DNA of 64,000 nucleotides from Marinobacter nanhaiticus D15-8W (lineage in GTDB: Bacteria; Pseudomonadota; Gammaproteobacteria; Pseudomonadales; Oleiphilaceae), in assembly GCF_036511935.1 (NCBI RefSeq), contig NZ_AP028878.1:248001-312000 (forward strand), read 5' to 3'. Under the pieces are notes generated by a model, which saw only the letters and a program-made list of their open reading frames with translations, did no database searches and had not been told where the DNA came from. The position numbers were made by a program, and so were the translations under genes. Shown here in pieces: positions 1-8,653 of this stretch; position 1 is the stretch's first letter; each line of letters starts with the position of its first letter.

Positions 1-342
1 GACTCCGACCGACCGGTGCCGCCCCGGGCCCAGGCTGCGCACCAGCAGGCGGACGCCCTGTTTGAGACCCTGGTCAACCGGTTGCAGGGCAAGGACGCGG
101 TGGCCTTCGTCTACAACGACCACGGCTCGCTGATCAACTTCAGTCGTTACACCACCGTCGGTAACTTGATGGGCAACCTGTCCGGTCGCAGCATGTACAT
201 CGAAGGCAAGGTGGCGCGGCTGTTCTATATCTCCCTCTACCGCATGCATCAGGTGGCCCTGCACGGTCTGCTTCGCACCGGTGTGATCTGGCTGATGGAC
301 CGCATCAGCCGCGCCATGCACCCGCGCCTGAAACTGCACTGA
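1..342 (+). CDS. ndh: Type II NADH dehydrogenase (NDH-2), 3' end only
   Basis: The last 113 codons of a non-proton-pumping NADH:quinone oxidoreductase; the frame is open from base 1 and ends at TGA 340-342, so the 5' end lies outside the window. The visible part carries the 'VPPRAQAAHQQA' stretch that closes the FAD/NADH domain and the C-terminal membrane-anchoring region (YTTVGNLMG, then an amphipathic tail with LFYISLYRMHQ) typical of bacterial Ndh. The enzyme feeds electrons from NADH into the quinone pool at the inner membrane. The assignment rests on these C-terminal landmarks; the nucleotide-binding domains are not visible. Confidence 0.9.
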   Translation, partial: DSDRPVPPRAQAAHQQADALFETLVNRLQGKDAVAFVYNDHGSLINFSRYTTVGNLMGNLSGRSMYIEGKVARLFYISLYRMHQVALHGLLRTGVIWLMDRISRAMHPRLKLH

Positions 343-400
343 CGGAATTTGCCAGTCAATCCGTCGGAATCGGCCAGCGGTTCCGGCGCAAGCCGGTGTC

Positions 401-437
401 ATACTGGCTCCAGTGTAGATGCTACTGGAGCCAGTAT
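401..437 (+). promoter_or_regulatory. Perfect 14-bp inverted repeat over the sterol desaturase start
   Basis: Arms ATACTGGCTCCAGT (401-414) and ACTGGAGCCAGTAT (424-437) are exact reverse complements separated by 9 nt. The right arm holds the likely ribosome binding site (GGAG, 427-430) and the first two bases of the ATG at 436. As DNA it could be an operator; as RNA it would form a 14-bp hairpin hiding the ribosome binding site. Function is inferred. Confidence 0.6.
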
Positions 438-1362
438 GTCCCCGACACCCCTGACGGATCTTCTCGGTTTCGACCCTCACCTGGTCACCCTTGCCCTGGC
501 GCCGGTCTTCCTGCTGGCCATGGCGGGTGAGTGGCTGCATTTGCGAGGCAGTCAGGGGGCCTACCCGTCGGCGACGTACACCTGGGCCGATACCCTGAGC
601 AACATGATGCTGGCGGGCCTGTATCAGGCCAGCGACGTGCTGGCGGCTTTGCTGACAATCGTTGTCTATAACGCCCTGTTTGACGTGCGTCTGTTCGAGA
701 TTCCCTTCACGGCGTGGTCGGTGGTGCTGCTCTTCATCATCCAGGACTTTGTCTACTATTGGTTCCACCGTGCCCATCACCGCGTGCGCTGGTTCTGGTG
801 TTCCCACGTGGTGCATCATTCGTCGGAAAAGCTCAACCTGTCCACCGCGTTCCGCCAGAGTGTCACCTATCCGATCACCGGCATGTGGCTGTTCTGGTTG
901 CCGATCGTGCTGATTGGCTTTCCGCCGGAGACGGTGATTTTCGCGGTCGCCATCAGTCTTGCCTACCAGTTCTTTATCCACACCCAGACTGTTGGCAAAT
1001 TGGGGCCACTGGAATGGGTGCTCAACACCCCTTCCCACCATCGCGCCCACCACGGTCGCAATCCGAAGTACATCGACCGTAATTACGGCGGCATCCTGAT
1101 CATCTGGGATCGCCTGTTCGGCACCTTCGTCGAGGAAGATGAGAACGAACAGCCAGACTACGGTATCCCACGGCAGATCCGTACTCACAACCCGGTAACG
1201 CTGAATTTCCATGAGTGGCGGGATATGTACCGTGACGCAACCACGCCGGGGCTAACCTTCAAGGAGCGCTGGCTGGTTTTGTTCGGCCCGCCGGAGTACG
1301 CCGGGCAACGTCTGCGGTGCGATTCGAAGGACAACACGACGGAAGCTCAGCAGGTGGCCTGA
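436..1362 (+). CDS. Sterol desaturase / fatty acid hydroxylase family protein
   Basis: A 308-residue integral membrane di-iron oxygenase-type protein. It has several hydrophobic segments and the histidine clusters expected of the superfamily: HRAHH, then HVVHHSSEKLN, then HRAHHGRN, which would bind the two irons on the cytoplasmic face. The family hydroxylates or desaturates sterols, carotenoids or fatty acids; the substrate here cannot be told. The ATG at 436 is preferred because GGAG sits 5 nt upstream; the frame is open back to a TTG at 349, but that extension is low in hydrophobicity and unlike the family. It may be the last gene after ndh or have its own control, since a long inverted repeat covers the start. 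It converges on the amidohydrolase gene. Confidence 0.88.
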   Translation: MSPTPLTDLLGFDPHLVTLALAPVFLLAMAGEWLHLRGSQGAYPSATYTWADTLSNMMLAGLYQASDVLAALLTIVVYNALFDVRLFEIPFTAWSVVLLFIIQDFVYYWFHRAHHRVRWFWCSHVVHHSSEKLNLSTAFRQSVTYPITGMWLFWLPIVLIGFPPETVIFAVAISLAYQFFIHTQTVGKLGPLEWVLNTPSHHRAHHGRNPKYIDRNYGGILIIWDRLFGTFVEEDENEQPDYGIPRQIRTHNPVTLNFHEWRDMYRDATTPGLTFKERWLVLFGPPEYAGQRLRCDSKDNTTEAQQVA

Positions 1363-1384
1363 AGGCAAGTGGGCGAGGCGAGGG

Positions 1385-1449
1385 CCTCTAGCAAGAGGGC
1401 GAGCTCTCCCGCTAGAGGTCCATTGCGGCACAGCGCAGCTCTGTGTGCC
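1385..1449. terminator. Two hairpins between convergent genes
   Basis: CCTCTAGC (1385-1392) pairs with GCTAGAGG (1411-1418), and GGCACA (1427-1432) pairs with TGTGCC (1444-1449). They fill the gap between the convergent desaturase and amidohydrolase genes. Neither has a clear U-tract, so the terminator call is positional. Confidence 0.4.
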
Positions 1450-1464
1450 TACGTGTATGTCGAA

Positions 1465-2727
1465 TCAGCTGGCCAGATCCATCGGCTCAACCACGACGGG
1501 GCTGTCGACGTCATAGCGAACCCCTTCGCGCAGCGAGAATACGGGGCGAATTGCTTCCGTTGCTGTTACGGTCATGCCGCTGTTGTCCGATAGCGTGAAA
1601 CGTCCGGTTTCGCGCTCCAATACAGCAATATCCGCAGTCTTCCCGACCGCAAGGCTGCCGATTTCGTCGTCGATACCCAGCATCCCGGCGGCGTTGCTGG
1701 TGACTGTAGCTACGACATCTGTCAGCGGCATGCCCAGGGCCAGTAGTTCCGTCATGGCATGGGTCAGACAGAACCGGGTCTTGCCGAAGAACGGGTTGGA
1801 CTCCCGGTTCGTCGCTTTCACCTGGCCGGCGTCAGTGTTGTAGCCATGCATATCCGCCCCCAAAGTCGTGGGGAGGATGCCGGCTTCAATGACTTTCTGC
1901 GCCATCTCGAAGCTGAAATGGGAACCATGGCCGACGTCTACCCGCAAGCCACGGTCAAGTCCTTCGCGGATGATGGGATGGAGTTCGCCAGTCTTGCAGG
2001 AGATAAATCCGCCGGGGTGTCGGGTAAACGGATGAGCAAGAATATCGCCTTCCTGCATCAGCGGAACGAGCTCTTCGATCACGGTGTCGGGGTCGTCGAT
2101 GCCCTTGCCTGCCTCTGGCCAGAGTTGGCCCAGGTGGATGTAAAGTGGGACGCCAATGCCCCGTGCGATATCCCGTGCCTGCTTGATCACTTCCATGCCC
2201 CAACGGGATTTGCCACCCACTTCCGCATGCGCCTTGATGCCCTTGACCAGATCGCGGTTGGCCAGGCCAATCTCGATAGTGCGTTTCACGTCCACGTCTT
2301 CGGGGCTGTAGAGCTGTGGGTAGTGATGCCCTTCGAGGCCACCCACCAGGTAAGCCGAGAGGAAGCACAGTACACGGCTGGCTGCTGGTTCGGCGACATA
2401 ATGACGGAAAGCGGGCAGGGTCATCAGGCTCGGACCACCCTGATCAACCAGTGTCGAGACCCCGGCGCGGACGCCGCAGCTATCAGGGTTGAGCCCGAAA
2501 CTACCGGTGACGTGCTCAAAGATATGAGCGTGCGTATCGATAAGGCCAGGGGCGATCAGCTTGTCTTCAGTGTTGATCACCTCGCTGGCCAGTTCCGGTG
2601 CCAGCCCGGCTTCCAAAGCAGCAATCCGGCCGTCCTTTATGGCGATATCCAGCATGCGATCAAGGCGTTGCGCCGGATCGACGACGCGGCCTCCTTTTAA
2701 CAGCAGATCATAGGGTCTGCCTTCCAT
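1465..2727 (-). CDS. Amidohydrolase/deacetylase-family metallohydrolase (COG3964-like)
   Basis: A 420-residue amidohydrolase-superfamily enzyme. It opens with the dihydroorotase-like strand pair (LLLKGGRVVDPAQ) and the metal-binding DTHAHIF (His66, His68). It continues with a candidate bridging lysine in KGIKAHAEVGGK, then YIHLGQ, ILAHPF and the late catalytic aspartate in TLGADMHG. The closing composite beta domain has GSLAVGKTADIAVLE. This subgroup hydrolyses cyclic amides or N/O-acyl bonds; the substrate is unknown. It diverges from the molybdenum hydroxylase operon across a 198-bp or longer region with candidate operators, which suggests a joint pathway in which the hydroxylase oxidises a ring or side chain and this enzyme opens or deacylates the product. 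Family assignment is firm, pathway role inferred. Confidence 0.88.
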   Translation of the reverse strand: MEGRPYDLLLKGGRVVDPAQRLDRMLDIAIKDGRIAALEAGLAPELASEVINTEDKLIAPGLIDTHAHIFEHVTGSFGLNPDSCGVRAGVSTLVDQGGPSLMTLPAFRHYVAEPAASRVLCFLSAYLVGGLEGHHYPQLYSPEDVDVKRTIEIGLANRDLVKGIKAHAEVGGKSRWGMEVIKQARDIARGIGVPLYIHLGQLWPEAGKGIDDPDTVIEELVPLMQEGDILAHPFTRHPGGFISCKTGELHPIIREGLDRGLRVDVGHGSHFSFEMAQKVIEAGILPTTLGADMHGYNTDAGQVKATNRESNPFFGKTRFCLTHAMTELLALGMPLTDVVATVTSNAAGMLGIDDEIGSLAVGKTADIAVLERETGRFTLSDNSGMTVTATEAIRPVFSLREGVRYDVDSPVVVEPMDLAS

Positions 2728-2809
2728 AAACGTTCTCCTCTTTCTCTGACGGCAGGCATGGATTGTGCCTTTGAACCCTTCCAGGCGCCGATAGGCTTAA
2801 AAAAATATG

Positions 2810-2868
2810 CAGCACACTGATTAATGGTATACAGTGATTCCGTAAAAATACACAGTGTACTGACTAAT
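2810..2868 (+). promoter_or_regulatory. Two candidate operators in the divergent promoter region
   Basis: CAGCACACTGATTAAT (2810-2825) and CAGTGTACTGACTAAT (2853-2868) share the pattern CAGYRYACTGAYYAAT with a third site at 14079-14094 upstream of the DUF1116/liv operon. The two copies lie 43 bp apart, close to four helical turns, in an AT-rich stretch between divergent genes. A half-like CAGTGATT lies between them. They could bind the MarR protein encoded at 7398, though that gene's own promoter shows no clear copy. Confidence 0.55.
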
Positions 2869-2961
2869 TTTATGAATTGATTTTCTCTATTAACAGTAAG
2901 TTGTCGTTTTGAAAGCTGATTCTTAATGAGTTCGGAAGACGGTTTCCGGAGGAAGGCAAAG

Positions 2962-5364
2962 GTGCAAGACAAGCAGGCTGATAAGGCTATGGTGACCCGC
3001 GGGGTCGGGGCCAGAAAGGTGCGCAAGGAAGACGATCGCTACATGAGAGGGCGAGGCGAGTATGTGGGCGATATGGCCCTTCCCGGCATGCTTGAGTTGG
3101 CCTTCCTGCGCAGCCCGGTGGCACATGGGAAGCTGAAGACGGTGACCAAGCCGGCAGGCGCGGAAGATCGTGTCTTCGTGGCTGACGATCTTGCTGGCGT
3201 GAAGGCTATCCTGGCCGATTCGGCCCTGCCCGGATTCAAGTCGTCCGAACAGCCCGTCCTGGCCAGGGATAAGGTGCGCTACGCCGGCGAGTTGGTCGCC
3301 GCCTGCGTTGCCACGAGCCGGGCGGACGCGGAGGACCTGATCGATGCAACCGGCCTCGATATCGAAACCCTGCCGGCGGTAGCGGATATGCTAAAGGCGT
3401 TGGAGCCACAGGCACCGCTGATTCACGAACACTGGGGGGATAACGTTTTCCAGCACACCCTGGTCGATGGCGATATCGAGACTGTCCGCCGGGAAGCGGC
3501 GATACGGATTGAGCGCGAGTACCGTACGTCGCGCCAGTGTATGTCGCCCATGGAGGGCCGCGGTGTGGTGACGTTCTGGGACAATCGCCTGGAGCAGCTC
3601 CAAGTCTATACCTCGACCCAGATGCCGCACATCGTGCGCACCGGACTTTGTGAATGCCTGGGGCTCAGTCACGAGCAGATTCGCGTGGTTGCTCCTGATG
3701 TAGGTGGTGGTTTCGGGTACAAAGGTATTCTGTTGCCGGAGGAAGTCTGCGCCGCCTGGCTGGCGATGCATTTGCGCCGTCCGATCCGCTGGCTTGAGGA
3801 TCGCCGGGAGCAGCTCACGGCCAATGCCAATTGCCGCGAGCATCATTACCGCGTCACGGCTTACGGTGATGAACAGGGACGCTTGCTGGCCCTGGACACC
3901 ACAGCGGTGGTGGATGCCGGAGCTTACTCCGCCTACCCGTTTTCCGCCTGCCTGGAAGGTGCCCAGGTCGCCAGTATCCTGCCAGGGCCCTACGATTTTA
4001 AAGCTTACCGTTGCAGTACCACGTCAACAGCCACCAACAAACCGCCGATCCTGCCCTACCGCGGTGTGGCCCGGACAGGGGTCTGTTTTGCCATGGAGCT
4101 GACCATGGATGCCCTGGCAAGAGCGGCGGGACGCGAGCCCTCGGATGTGCGGATGGAATGCCTGATCCGCCCTGAATCCATGCCGTTTGACAACATTACA
4201 GGTAAGCATTTCGACAGTGGCGATTACCCCGAGTGCCTGCGCCGGGCCGTTGAAGCCATCGACCTCAAGGCGGTGCGCGAGCGCCAGAAGACGCCTGAGG
4301 AAGACGGCCGGCTGATCGGTGTCGGTATGGCCATCTTCTGTGAACAATCCGCCCACGGTACATCGGTCTATGCCGGATGGGGCATTCCCATGGTGCCCGG
4401 CCATGAGCAGGCTGTCGTGCGCCTGACCCCTGATGGTGCCCTTGAGGTGCGGGTGGGCATCCATTCCCACGGCCAGGGCCTGGAAACCACGTTGGCCCAG
4501 GTGGCCGAAGAAATCCTCGGTATCGACACGGATCGTGTCCGGGTCATTCATGGCGACACGGCATTGACGCCGTATTCTACCGGCACCTGGGGATCCCGCT
4601 GCATGGTTATGGCAGGCGGCGCCGTGGCCAGGGCCTGCCGAACGCTGGCGGAACGGGTGGCAAATATCGGGGCCTGCCTGCTGGATGTGCCGGCGGAGTC
4701 AGTCACGGTCGGCGATGGCATCGTATCGAATAGCCAGGACGAGCGGACTGTCAGCCTGGAAGAGGTGGCACGCACCTGGTATCTCAGACCCCAGCACCTG
4801 CCCGATAACGTGGATTCCGGAGGCCTGGAGGTCACTCTGGGTTATAAGGCCGATCGGGACAGTGGCACCTTCAGCTATGCGTGTCATGCCGTGGTGGTCG
4901 CCGTGGACCCGGAACTTGGAACCACCGAAATACTGGATTATGTGGTGGTCGAGGATGGTGGGGTTTTGGTCAATCCGATGATCGTAGACGGCCAAATCTA
5001 CGGTGGCATTGCCCAAGGCATCGGCACTGCCCTGTATGAGGAAATGCCATTTGATCGAAACGGCCAGCCTCTAGCCTCAACGCTGGCGGATTATCTTTTG
5101 CCAGGGGCGACCGAAGTGCCGGCGGTGGAGATCGATCATATGGAGACCCCCTCGCCCTATACCGAGTTCGGCCAGAAGGGTATCGGTGAAAGCGGCGCTA
5201 TTGGACCGCCCGCTGCTATCGTCAATGCGGTGAACGATGCCCTCAGCCCCTTGGGCGCGGAAATCTGTGAGGTGCCGGTGACACCGCAGCGTTTGCTGCG
5301 GGCGATTGCCCGGGCCTCTGTTACGCCCCAGAAAGAGGCCAGCCCCGTGGAGGCCGCATCATGA
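2962..5364 (+). CDS. Xanthine dehydrogenase family, molybdopterin-binding large subunit
   Basis: Large catalytic subunit of a molybdenum hydroxylase (about 800 residues, normal for CoxL-type separate subunits). The N-terminal a/b-hammerhead begins near YMRGRGEYVGDMALPGML. Later come the Mo-cofactor-binding stretches GGGFGYKG and PYRGVARTGVC, and near the C-terminus GQKGIGESGAIGPP, which carries the family's catalytic glutamate. The active-site loop reads PYRGVAR rather than the AYRCSFR of true aerobic CO dehydrogenase, so the substrate is organic, not CO. The GTG at 2962 is preferred because GGAGG lies 9 nt upstream; an ATG at 2926 in the same frame lacks a ribosome binding site. Its stop overlaps the next gene by 4 nt (ATGA), so the three subunits are co-translated. 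Substrate unknown. Confidence 0.88.
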   Translation: MQDKQADKAMVTRGVGARKVRKEDDRYMRGRGEYVGDMALPGMLELAFLRSPVAHGKLKTVTKPAGAEDRVFVADDLAGVKAILADSALPGFKSSEQPVLARDKVRYAGELVAACVATSRADAEDLIDATGLDIETLPAVADMLKALEPQAPLIHEHWGDNVFQHTLVDGDIETVRREAAIRIEREYRTSRQCMSPMEGRGVVTFWDNRLEQLQVYTSTQMPHIVRTGLCECLGLSHEQIRVVAPDVGGGFGYKGILLPEEVCAAWLAMHLRRPIRWLEDRREQLTANANCREHHYRVTAYGDEQGRLLALDTTAVVDAGAYSAYPFSACLEGAQVASILPGPYDFKAYRCSTTSTATNKPPILPYRGVARTGVCFAMELTMDALARAAGREPSDVRMECLIRPESMPFDNITGKHFDSGDYPECLRRAVEAIDLKAVRERQKTPEEDGRLIGVGMAIFCEQSAHGTSVYAGWGIPMVPGHEQAVVRLTPDGALEVRVGIHSHGQGLETTLAQVAEEILGIDTDRVRVIHGDTALTPYSTGTWGSRCMVMAGGAVARACRTLAERVANIGACLLDVPAESVTVGDGIVSNSQDERTVSLEEVARTWYLRPQHLPDNVDSGGLEVTLGYKADRDSGTFSYACHAVVVAVDPELGTTEILDYVVVEDGGVLVNPMIVDGQIYGGIAQGIGTALYEEMPFDRNGQPLASTLADYLLPGATEVPAVEIDHMETPSPYTEFGQKGIGESGAIGPPAAIVNAVNDALSPLGAEICEVPVTPQRLLRAIARASVTPQKEASPVEAAS

Positions 5365-6173
5365 AACCCCAGGCGTTTGACTATTATCGGGCAGATGACC
5401 TTGCCGATGCCTGCCAGAAGATGACTGCCGGGGAGGTACGACCCATCGCGGGTGGTCAGTCCCTCGGTCCCATGCTCAATCTGCGCCTGGCGCGGCCGGA
5501 CGCGTTGTTGGACGTCGCCATCCTGCGGGAACTGCGTGGCTGCCAACGAATAACCGGAGGCGTACTGATCGGCTCGGCAGTGACCCACGCCGAGATTGAA
5601 GACGGACTCGTGCCCGATAACACTCGAGGTATCCTGCCGCGAATTGCGCGGGGCATTGCCTATCGTGCCGTGCGCAGTCGCGGCACCATGGGCGGCAGCC
5701 TCGCACATGCCGACCCGGCTGCGGACTGGATCACCACGCTGACGGCCCTGGGCGCACAGGTCATCCTCCAGCGGCCATCGTCGCAGGGAAGTACCCGGCG
5801 CATGTACCTCAATGATTTCGTGACCGGCGCCATGCAGACGGCGCTATCACCCGACGAGTTGCTGGTCGCGGTGTTTGTTCCGGATGTGGCCGCCGATAGC
5901 CGCTTTGGTTACTTCAAGCTGTGCCGCAAGACCGGCGAGCTGGCTCACGCCATGGGGGCGGTGTTTCGTGCCGCCAACGGGGATGGACAACGCGTCGTTT
6001 TCGGCGCACTGCCGGGAGCGCCCTTGCTGCTGGCGGGCAGCGATGCGCTCGATCAGGAGTCGTGGCGCGGCGCCTTGGCCGAACGGTACCCGGATATGGA
6101 CGAGGCGGATATCACGGTTCGCCTGCATGTGATGAACAAGGCGTTGAAGCGGAGTCAGATCCATGAACAGTAA
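5361..6173 (+). CDS. Molybdenum hydroxylase FAD-binding (medium) subunit
   Basis: A 270-residue CoxM-type subunit that passes electrons from the iron-sulfur centres to FAD and on to an acceptor. It starts MKPQAFDYYRADDLADA and shows the FAD motifs AGGQSLGPML and TMGGSLAHADPAAD. The C-terminal CO_deh_flav_C region ends in a long helix rich in K, R and Q. The ATG overlaps the large-subunit stop by 4 nt and its own 3' end overlaps the small subunit by 11 nt, so the order is large-medium-small in one operon. Length is slightly short of the usual 280-290 but nothing central is missing. Confidence 0.9.
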   Translation: MKPQAFDYYRADDLADACQKMTAGEVRPIAGGQSLGPMLNLRLARPDALLDVAILRELRGCQRITGGVLIGSAVTHAEIEDGLVPDNTRGILPRIARGIAYRAVRSRGTMGGSLAHADPAADWITTLTALGAQVILQRPSSQGSTRRMYLNDFVTGAMQTALSPDELLVAVFVPDVAADSRFGYFKLCRKTGELAHAMGAVFRAANGDGQRVVFGALPGAPLLLAGSDALDQESWRGALAERYPDMDEADITVRLHVMNKALKRSQIHEQ

Positions 6174-7299
6174 AGTCGTGACCATCAACGACCGGGCAGT
6201 GCCCCTGGATGTCGAGCCGCGGCGTAACCTCGCCGATTTCGTGCGGGAGGATCTGTTGTTGACCGGCACCCACGTTGGCTGTGAGCAGGGCATCTGTGGG
6301 GCCTGTACGGTGGTCAGGGATGGGCGTCCGGTACGCTCGTGCCTGACGTGGGCCGTAGGCTGCGAGGGCAGCAATGTCCGTACGATAGAGGCCTACGACG
6401 ACGATCCGGTGATGACTCGCCTGCGTGAGGCTTTTTCGGCCGAGCACGCGTTGCAATGCGGTTTTTGCACCCCGGGCATGTTGATTACGGCCCAGGATAT
6501 CGTCCGCCGGTTTGCCGGACAGACGATCGACGATGAGCGAATCCGCTACGAGTTGAGCGGCAATCTATGTCGATGTACCGGCTACGTCGGTATCGTGCGG
6601 GCGATCCAGCGCGTGCTTGCCAGTTATCAGGACGAGAAACCCGAAGTCGCCCCGGTGGGGGCGCTGGAAACACTGGATCTCGGTGATCTCGATGCCATAC
6701 CGGTCGAGGAAGGCGCATCCGCAGCAGGCCGGGCCGCAACCCGTAGCCAGGTGGACGGTAATGGGCGTCGTATCGAGTCGACGTTCGAGCTGCCCCATCC
6801 GCCGGCATACGTCTGGACCGTCCTGCGTGACGAGCTGCCCTCCGTCGTTGCCTGTTTACCCGGCGCGGAGCTGACCCGCCTGGACGACGACGGTACGCTT
6901 GCTGGCTTCTTCAACGTCAAGCTGGGCCCCGTGGCCGCACGTATTGCTGGTGAAGGGACCGCGACGTTCGACGATGACACCTGGCAAGGCCGGGTGGACG
7001 GCCAGGGTTCGGACAGCCGTTCCAACTCCAGAGCCAAGGGTAGTCTGTCGTTTCAGTTGGAGGCGGCGGGTGATGCCCAATGCCAGATGACGGTCGCCAT
7101 CAGTTTTGAGATGAGTGGTGCCCTGGCCCAGTTCAGTCGGGGCGGCCTGGTGGAAGAAATCGTTAGTGTGCTGATTGAACAGTTCCAGGCTAATTTTGAT
7201 CGTCACATGGCCGGTGAGGCGCCTCTGGAGACCCGCTCCCTGGGGCTTTTCCAGCTTGCCTGGATGGCGCTAAGGCGTTGGCTGCGGCGTATTTTCTAA
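6163..7299 (+). CDS. 2Fe-2S small subunit fused to a CoxG-like SRPBCC domain
   Basis: A 378-residue fusion. Residues 1-155 are a normal small subunit with two [2Fe-2S] clusters: plant-ferredoxin type C40-x4-C45-x2-C48-x11-C60, and C99-x2-C102 with C136-x-C138. After a roughly 40-residue linker, residues 195-345 (STFELPHPPAYVWTVL, then LPGAELTRLDDDG, FNVKLGPVAARIAGEG) match the carbon monoxide dehydrogenase subunit G / SRPBCC fold. The last 20 residues form an amphipathic helix (FQLAWMALRRWLRRIF). CoxG proteins are implicated in recruiting CO dehydrogenase to the membrane, so the fusion may anchor this hydroxylase at the inner membrane. The domain calls are sequence based; the anchoring role is inference. 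Confidence 0.87.
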   Translation: MNSKVVTINDRAVPLDVEPRRNLADFVREDLLLTGTHVGCEQGICGACTVVRDGRPVRSCLTWAVGCEGSNVRTIEAYDDDPVMTRLREAFSAEHALQCGFCTPGMLITAQDIVRRFAGQTIDDERIRYELSGNLCRCTGYVGIVRAIQRVLASYQDEKPEVAPVGALETLDLGDLDAIPVEEGASAAGRAATRSQVDGNGRRIESTFELPHPPAYVWTVLRDELPSVVACLPGAELTRLDDDGTLAGFFNVKLGPVAARIAGEGTATFDDDTWQGRVDGQGSDSRSNSRAKGSLSFQLEAAGDAQCQMTVAISFEMSGALAQFSRGGLVEEIVSVLIEQFQANFDRHMAGEAPLETRSLGLFQLAWMALRRWLRRIF

Positions 7300-7397
7300 C
7301 GCCGGTATAGACTTATGAATTGGCGTTGGCGGGTCGGTATAGGTAACAATGACGGCCCCTTAGATTAGGCCCCGACAAGGAAATAGAGGTTCCGCCC

Positions 7398-7898
7398 ATG
7401 CCAAAGACAGCCAAGGCCGGTGCATCGCAGATGGCGCCGGAGGACCGCCTCGGTATTCTCGCGGAGCGTCCCGGCTTCCTGATCCGCCGCCTTCACCAGA
7501 TTCACGTGGCGTTGTTCCATGATGAGTGCGAAGCCTATGGGCTAACGCCGGTCCAATACAGTGTGCTGACGGCTTTGCAGGGGGACGAGCTGGATCAGAA
7601 ACGGCTGGGTCAGCGGGTCGGTATCGACCGTGCCACGACGACGGAAGTATTGCGAAGGCTCGATAAGGCCGGCTGGATCGAGCGGCGCAAATGTACGGAA
7701 GACGCCCGCCGTCAGCTGGCACGCCTGACGCCTGCTGGTGAATCGCTGCTGGCGGAGGTGGAGGACAGCGCCCGCCGCGCCCACGAACGGACGATAGAAC
7801 CCTTGACCAAAGCGGAGCGCGAACGTTTCATCCGCTATATGAGCAAGATCGTCAGCGCCAATAACGATCATGGCCGGGCGTCACTGAAGTTGCCCTGA
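7398..7898 (+). CDS. MarR-family transcriptional regulator
   Basis: A 166-residue winged-helix repressor. It has the N-terminal dimerisation helix (GFLIRRLHQIHVALFHDECE), then the HTH region TPVQYSVLTAL, QKRLGQRVGIDRATTTEVLRR, and the wing KCTEDARRQLARLTPAG. It lies 98 bp after the hydroxylase operon and converges on the liv operon, so it is probably the local regulator of this catabolic island. Family members usually bind 16-20-bp palindromes and release them on binding a small aromatic or acidic ligand. Candidate operators at 2810, 2853 and 14079 are near-palindromic and of suitable size, but the link is inferred. Confidence 0.9.
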   Translation: MPKTAKAGASQMAPEDRLGILAERPGFLIRRLHQIHVALFHDECEAYGLTPVQYSVLTALQGDELDQKRLGQRVGIDRATTTEVLRRLDKAGWIERRKCTEDARRQLARLTPAGESLLAEVEDSARRAHERTIEPLTKAERERFIRYMSKIVSANNDHGRASLKLP

Positions 7899-7909
7899 GG
7901 CAGGATAAA

Positions 7910-7926
7910 GGCCCGCGTGGCGGGCC
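7910..7926. terminator. Short GC hairpin between marR and livF
   Basis: GGCCCGC (7910-7916) and GCGGGCC (7920-7926) form a 7-bp stem with a 3-nt loop exactly between two convergent genes. It is followed by only a weak T-rich run on the plus strand, so it is a likely but unproven bidirectional terminator. Confidence 0.5.
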
Positions 7927-7933
7927 GTTCGTG

Positions 7934-8653
7934 TCAGGCGCTGGCGGCTTCCCCTCCGAGGTAGATCCGCCGGATATCGGGGTTGGCCAGCATCTCTTCC
8001 GCAGTACCACTGAGCATCACTTCGCCGGTACTGAGCAGATACGACCGGTCACACAGTTCCAGCGCGGCGTAGGCATTCTGCTCCACCATCAGGACCGTCG
8101 TCCCGCCCTCACAGATTTCCGATACCAGTTTGAAGACCTGCTCGACGAAGTTCGGCGCCAGTCCCAGGGACGGTTCGTCGAACATCACCAGACGGGGACG
8201 TGACATCAGCGCCCGGGCAATGGCCAGCATCTGTTGCTCACCACCGGAGAGCGTGCCAGCTGACTGGCGGATCCGCTCGGCCAGGCGGGGGAACATGCCC
8301 AGCATGCGGTCGATGTCCGCTTTGATACCCTGGCGGTCGTAGCGCCGGAAGGCGCCCATCTCCAGATTTTCCCGAACCGTCAGTTGGGGGAAGACCCGTC
8401 GGCCCTCCGGGCAATGGGCGATGCCCAGGCGAATGATGTCCTGCGGCGCGGCATTCTGGATCGGGTCGCCCTCGAACAGGATGCGGCCGCTGCGCACGGG
8501 CTCAAGGCCGCTGATCGCCCGGAGCGTGGTGGACTTGCCGGCCCCATTGGCGCCAATCAGGGTCACGAATTCCCCTTCATTCACGTCCATGGATACATTG
8601 TCCACCGCCACGGTGGCGCCGTAGCAGACCGTTACGTTTTCAAGCTTGAGCAC
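7934..8653 (-). CDS. livF: Branched-chain-type ABC transporter ATPase (LivF-like)
   Basis: A 239-residue ATPase with Walker A GANGAGKST, signature LSGGEQQ, Walker B LVMFDEPSLGLAP and H-loop-like VEQNAY, the pattern of LivF. It overlaps livG by 14 nt as the last gene of the minus-strand operon DUF1116-livK-livH-livM-livG-livF. With LivG it powers the LivHM permease in the inner membrane. HAAT-family transporters import amino acids, but many paralogues carry urea, amides or aromatic acids. Here the neighbouring oxidative genes suggest the substrate of the island rather than leucine. Confidence 0.9.
   Translation of the reverse strand: MLKLENVTVCYGATVAVDNVSMDVNEGEFVTLIGANGAGKSTTLRAISGLEPVRSGRILFEGDPIQNAAPQDIIRLGIAHCPEGRRVFPQLTVRENLEMGAFRRYDRQGIKADIDRMLGMFPRLAERIRQSAGTLSGGEQQMLAIARALMSRPRLVMFDEPSLGLAPNFVEQVFKLVSEICEGGTTVLMVEQNAYAALELCDRSYLLSTGEVMLSGTAEEMLANPDIRRIYLGGEAASA

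Noticed and set aside
1369..1593. Small plus-strand gene after the desaturase
   Set aside because: It runs through the hairpin region and into the antisense of the amidohydrolase 3' end, with no ribosome binding site or family match.
2962..7299. Aerobic CO dehydrogenase (coxSML) identity for the hydroxylase operon
   Set aside because: The gene layout is similar, but the large subunit reads PYRGVAR where form I CO dehydrogenase has AYRCSFR, and the cox order and accessory genes (coxDEF) are absent.
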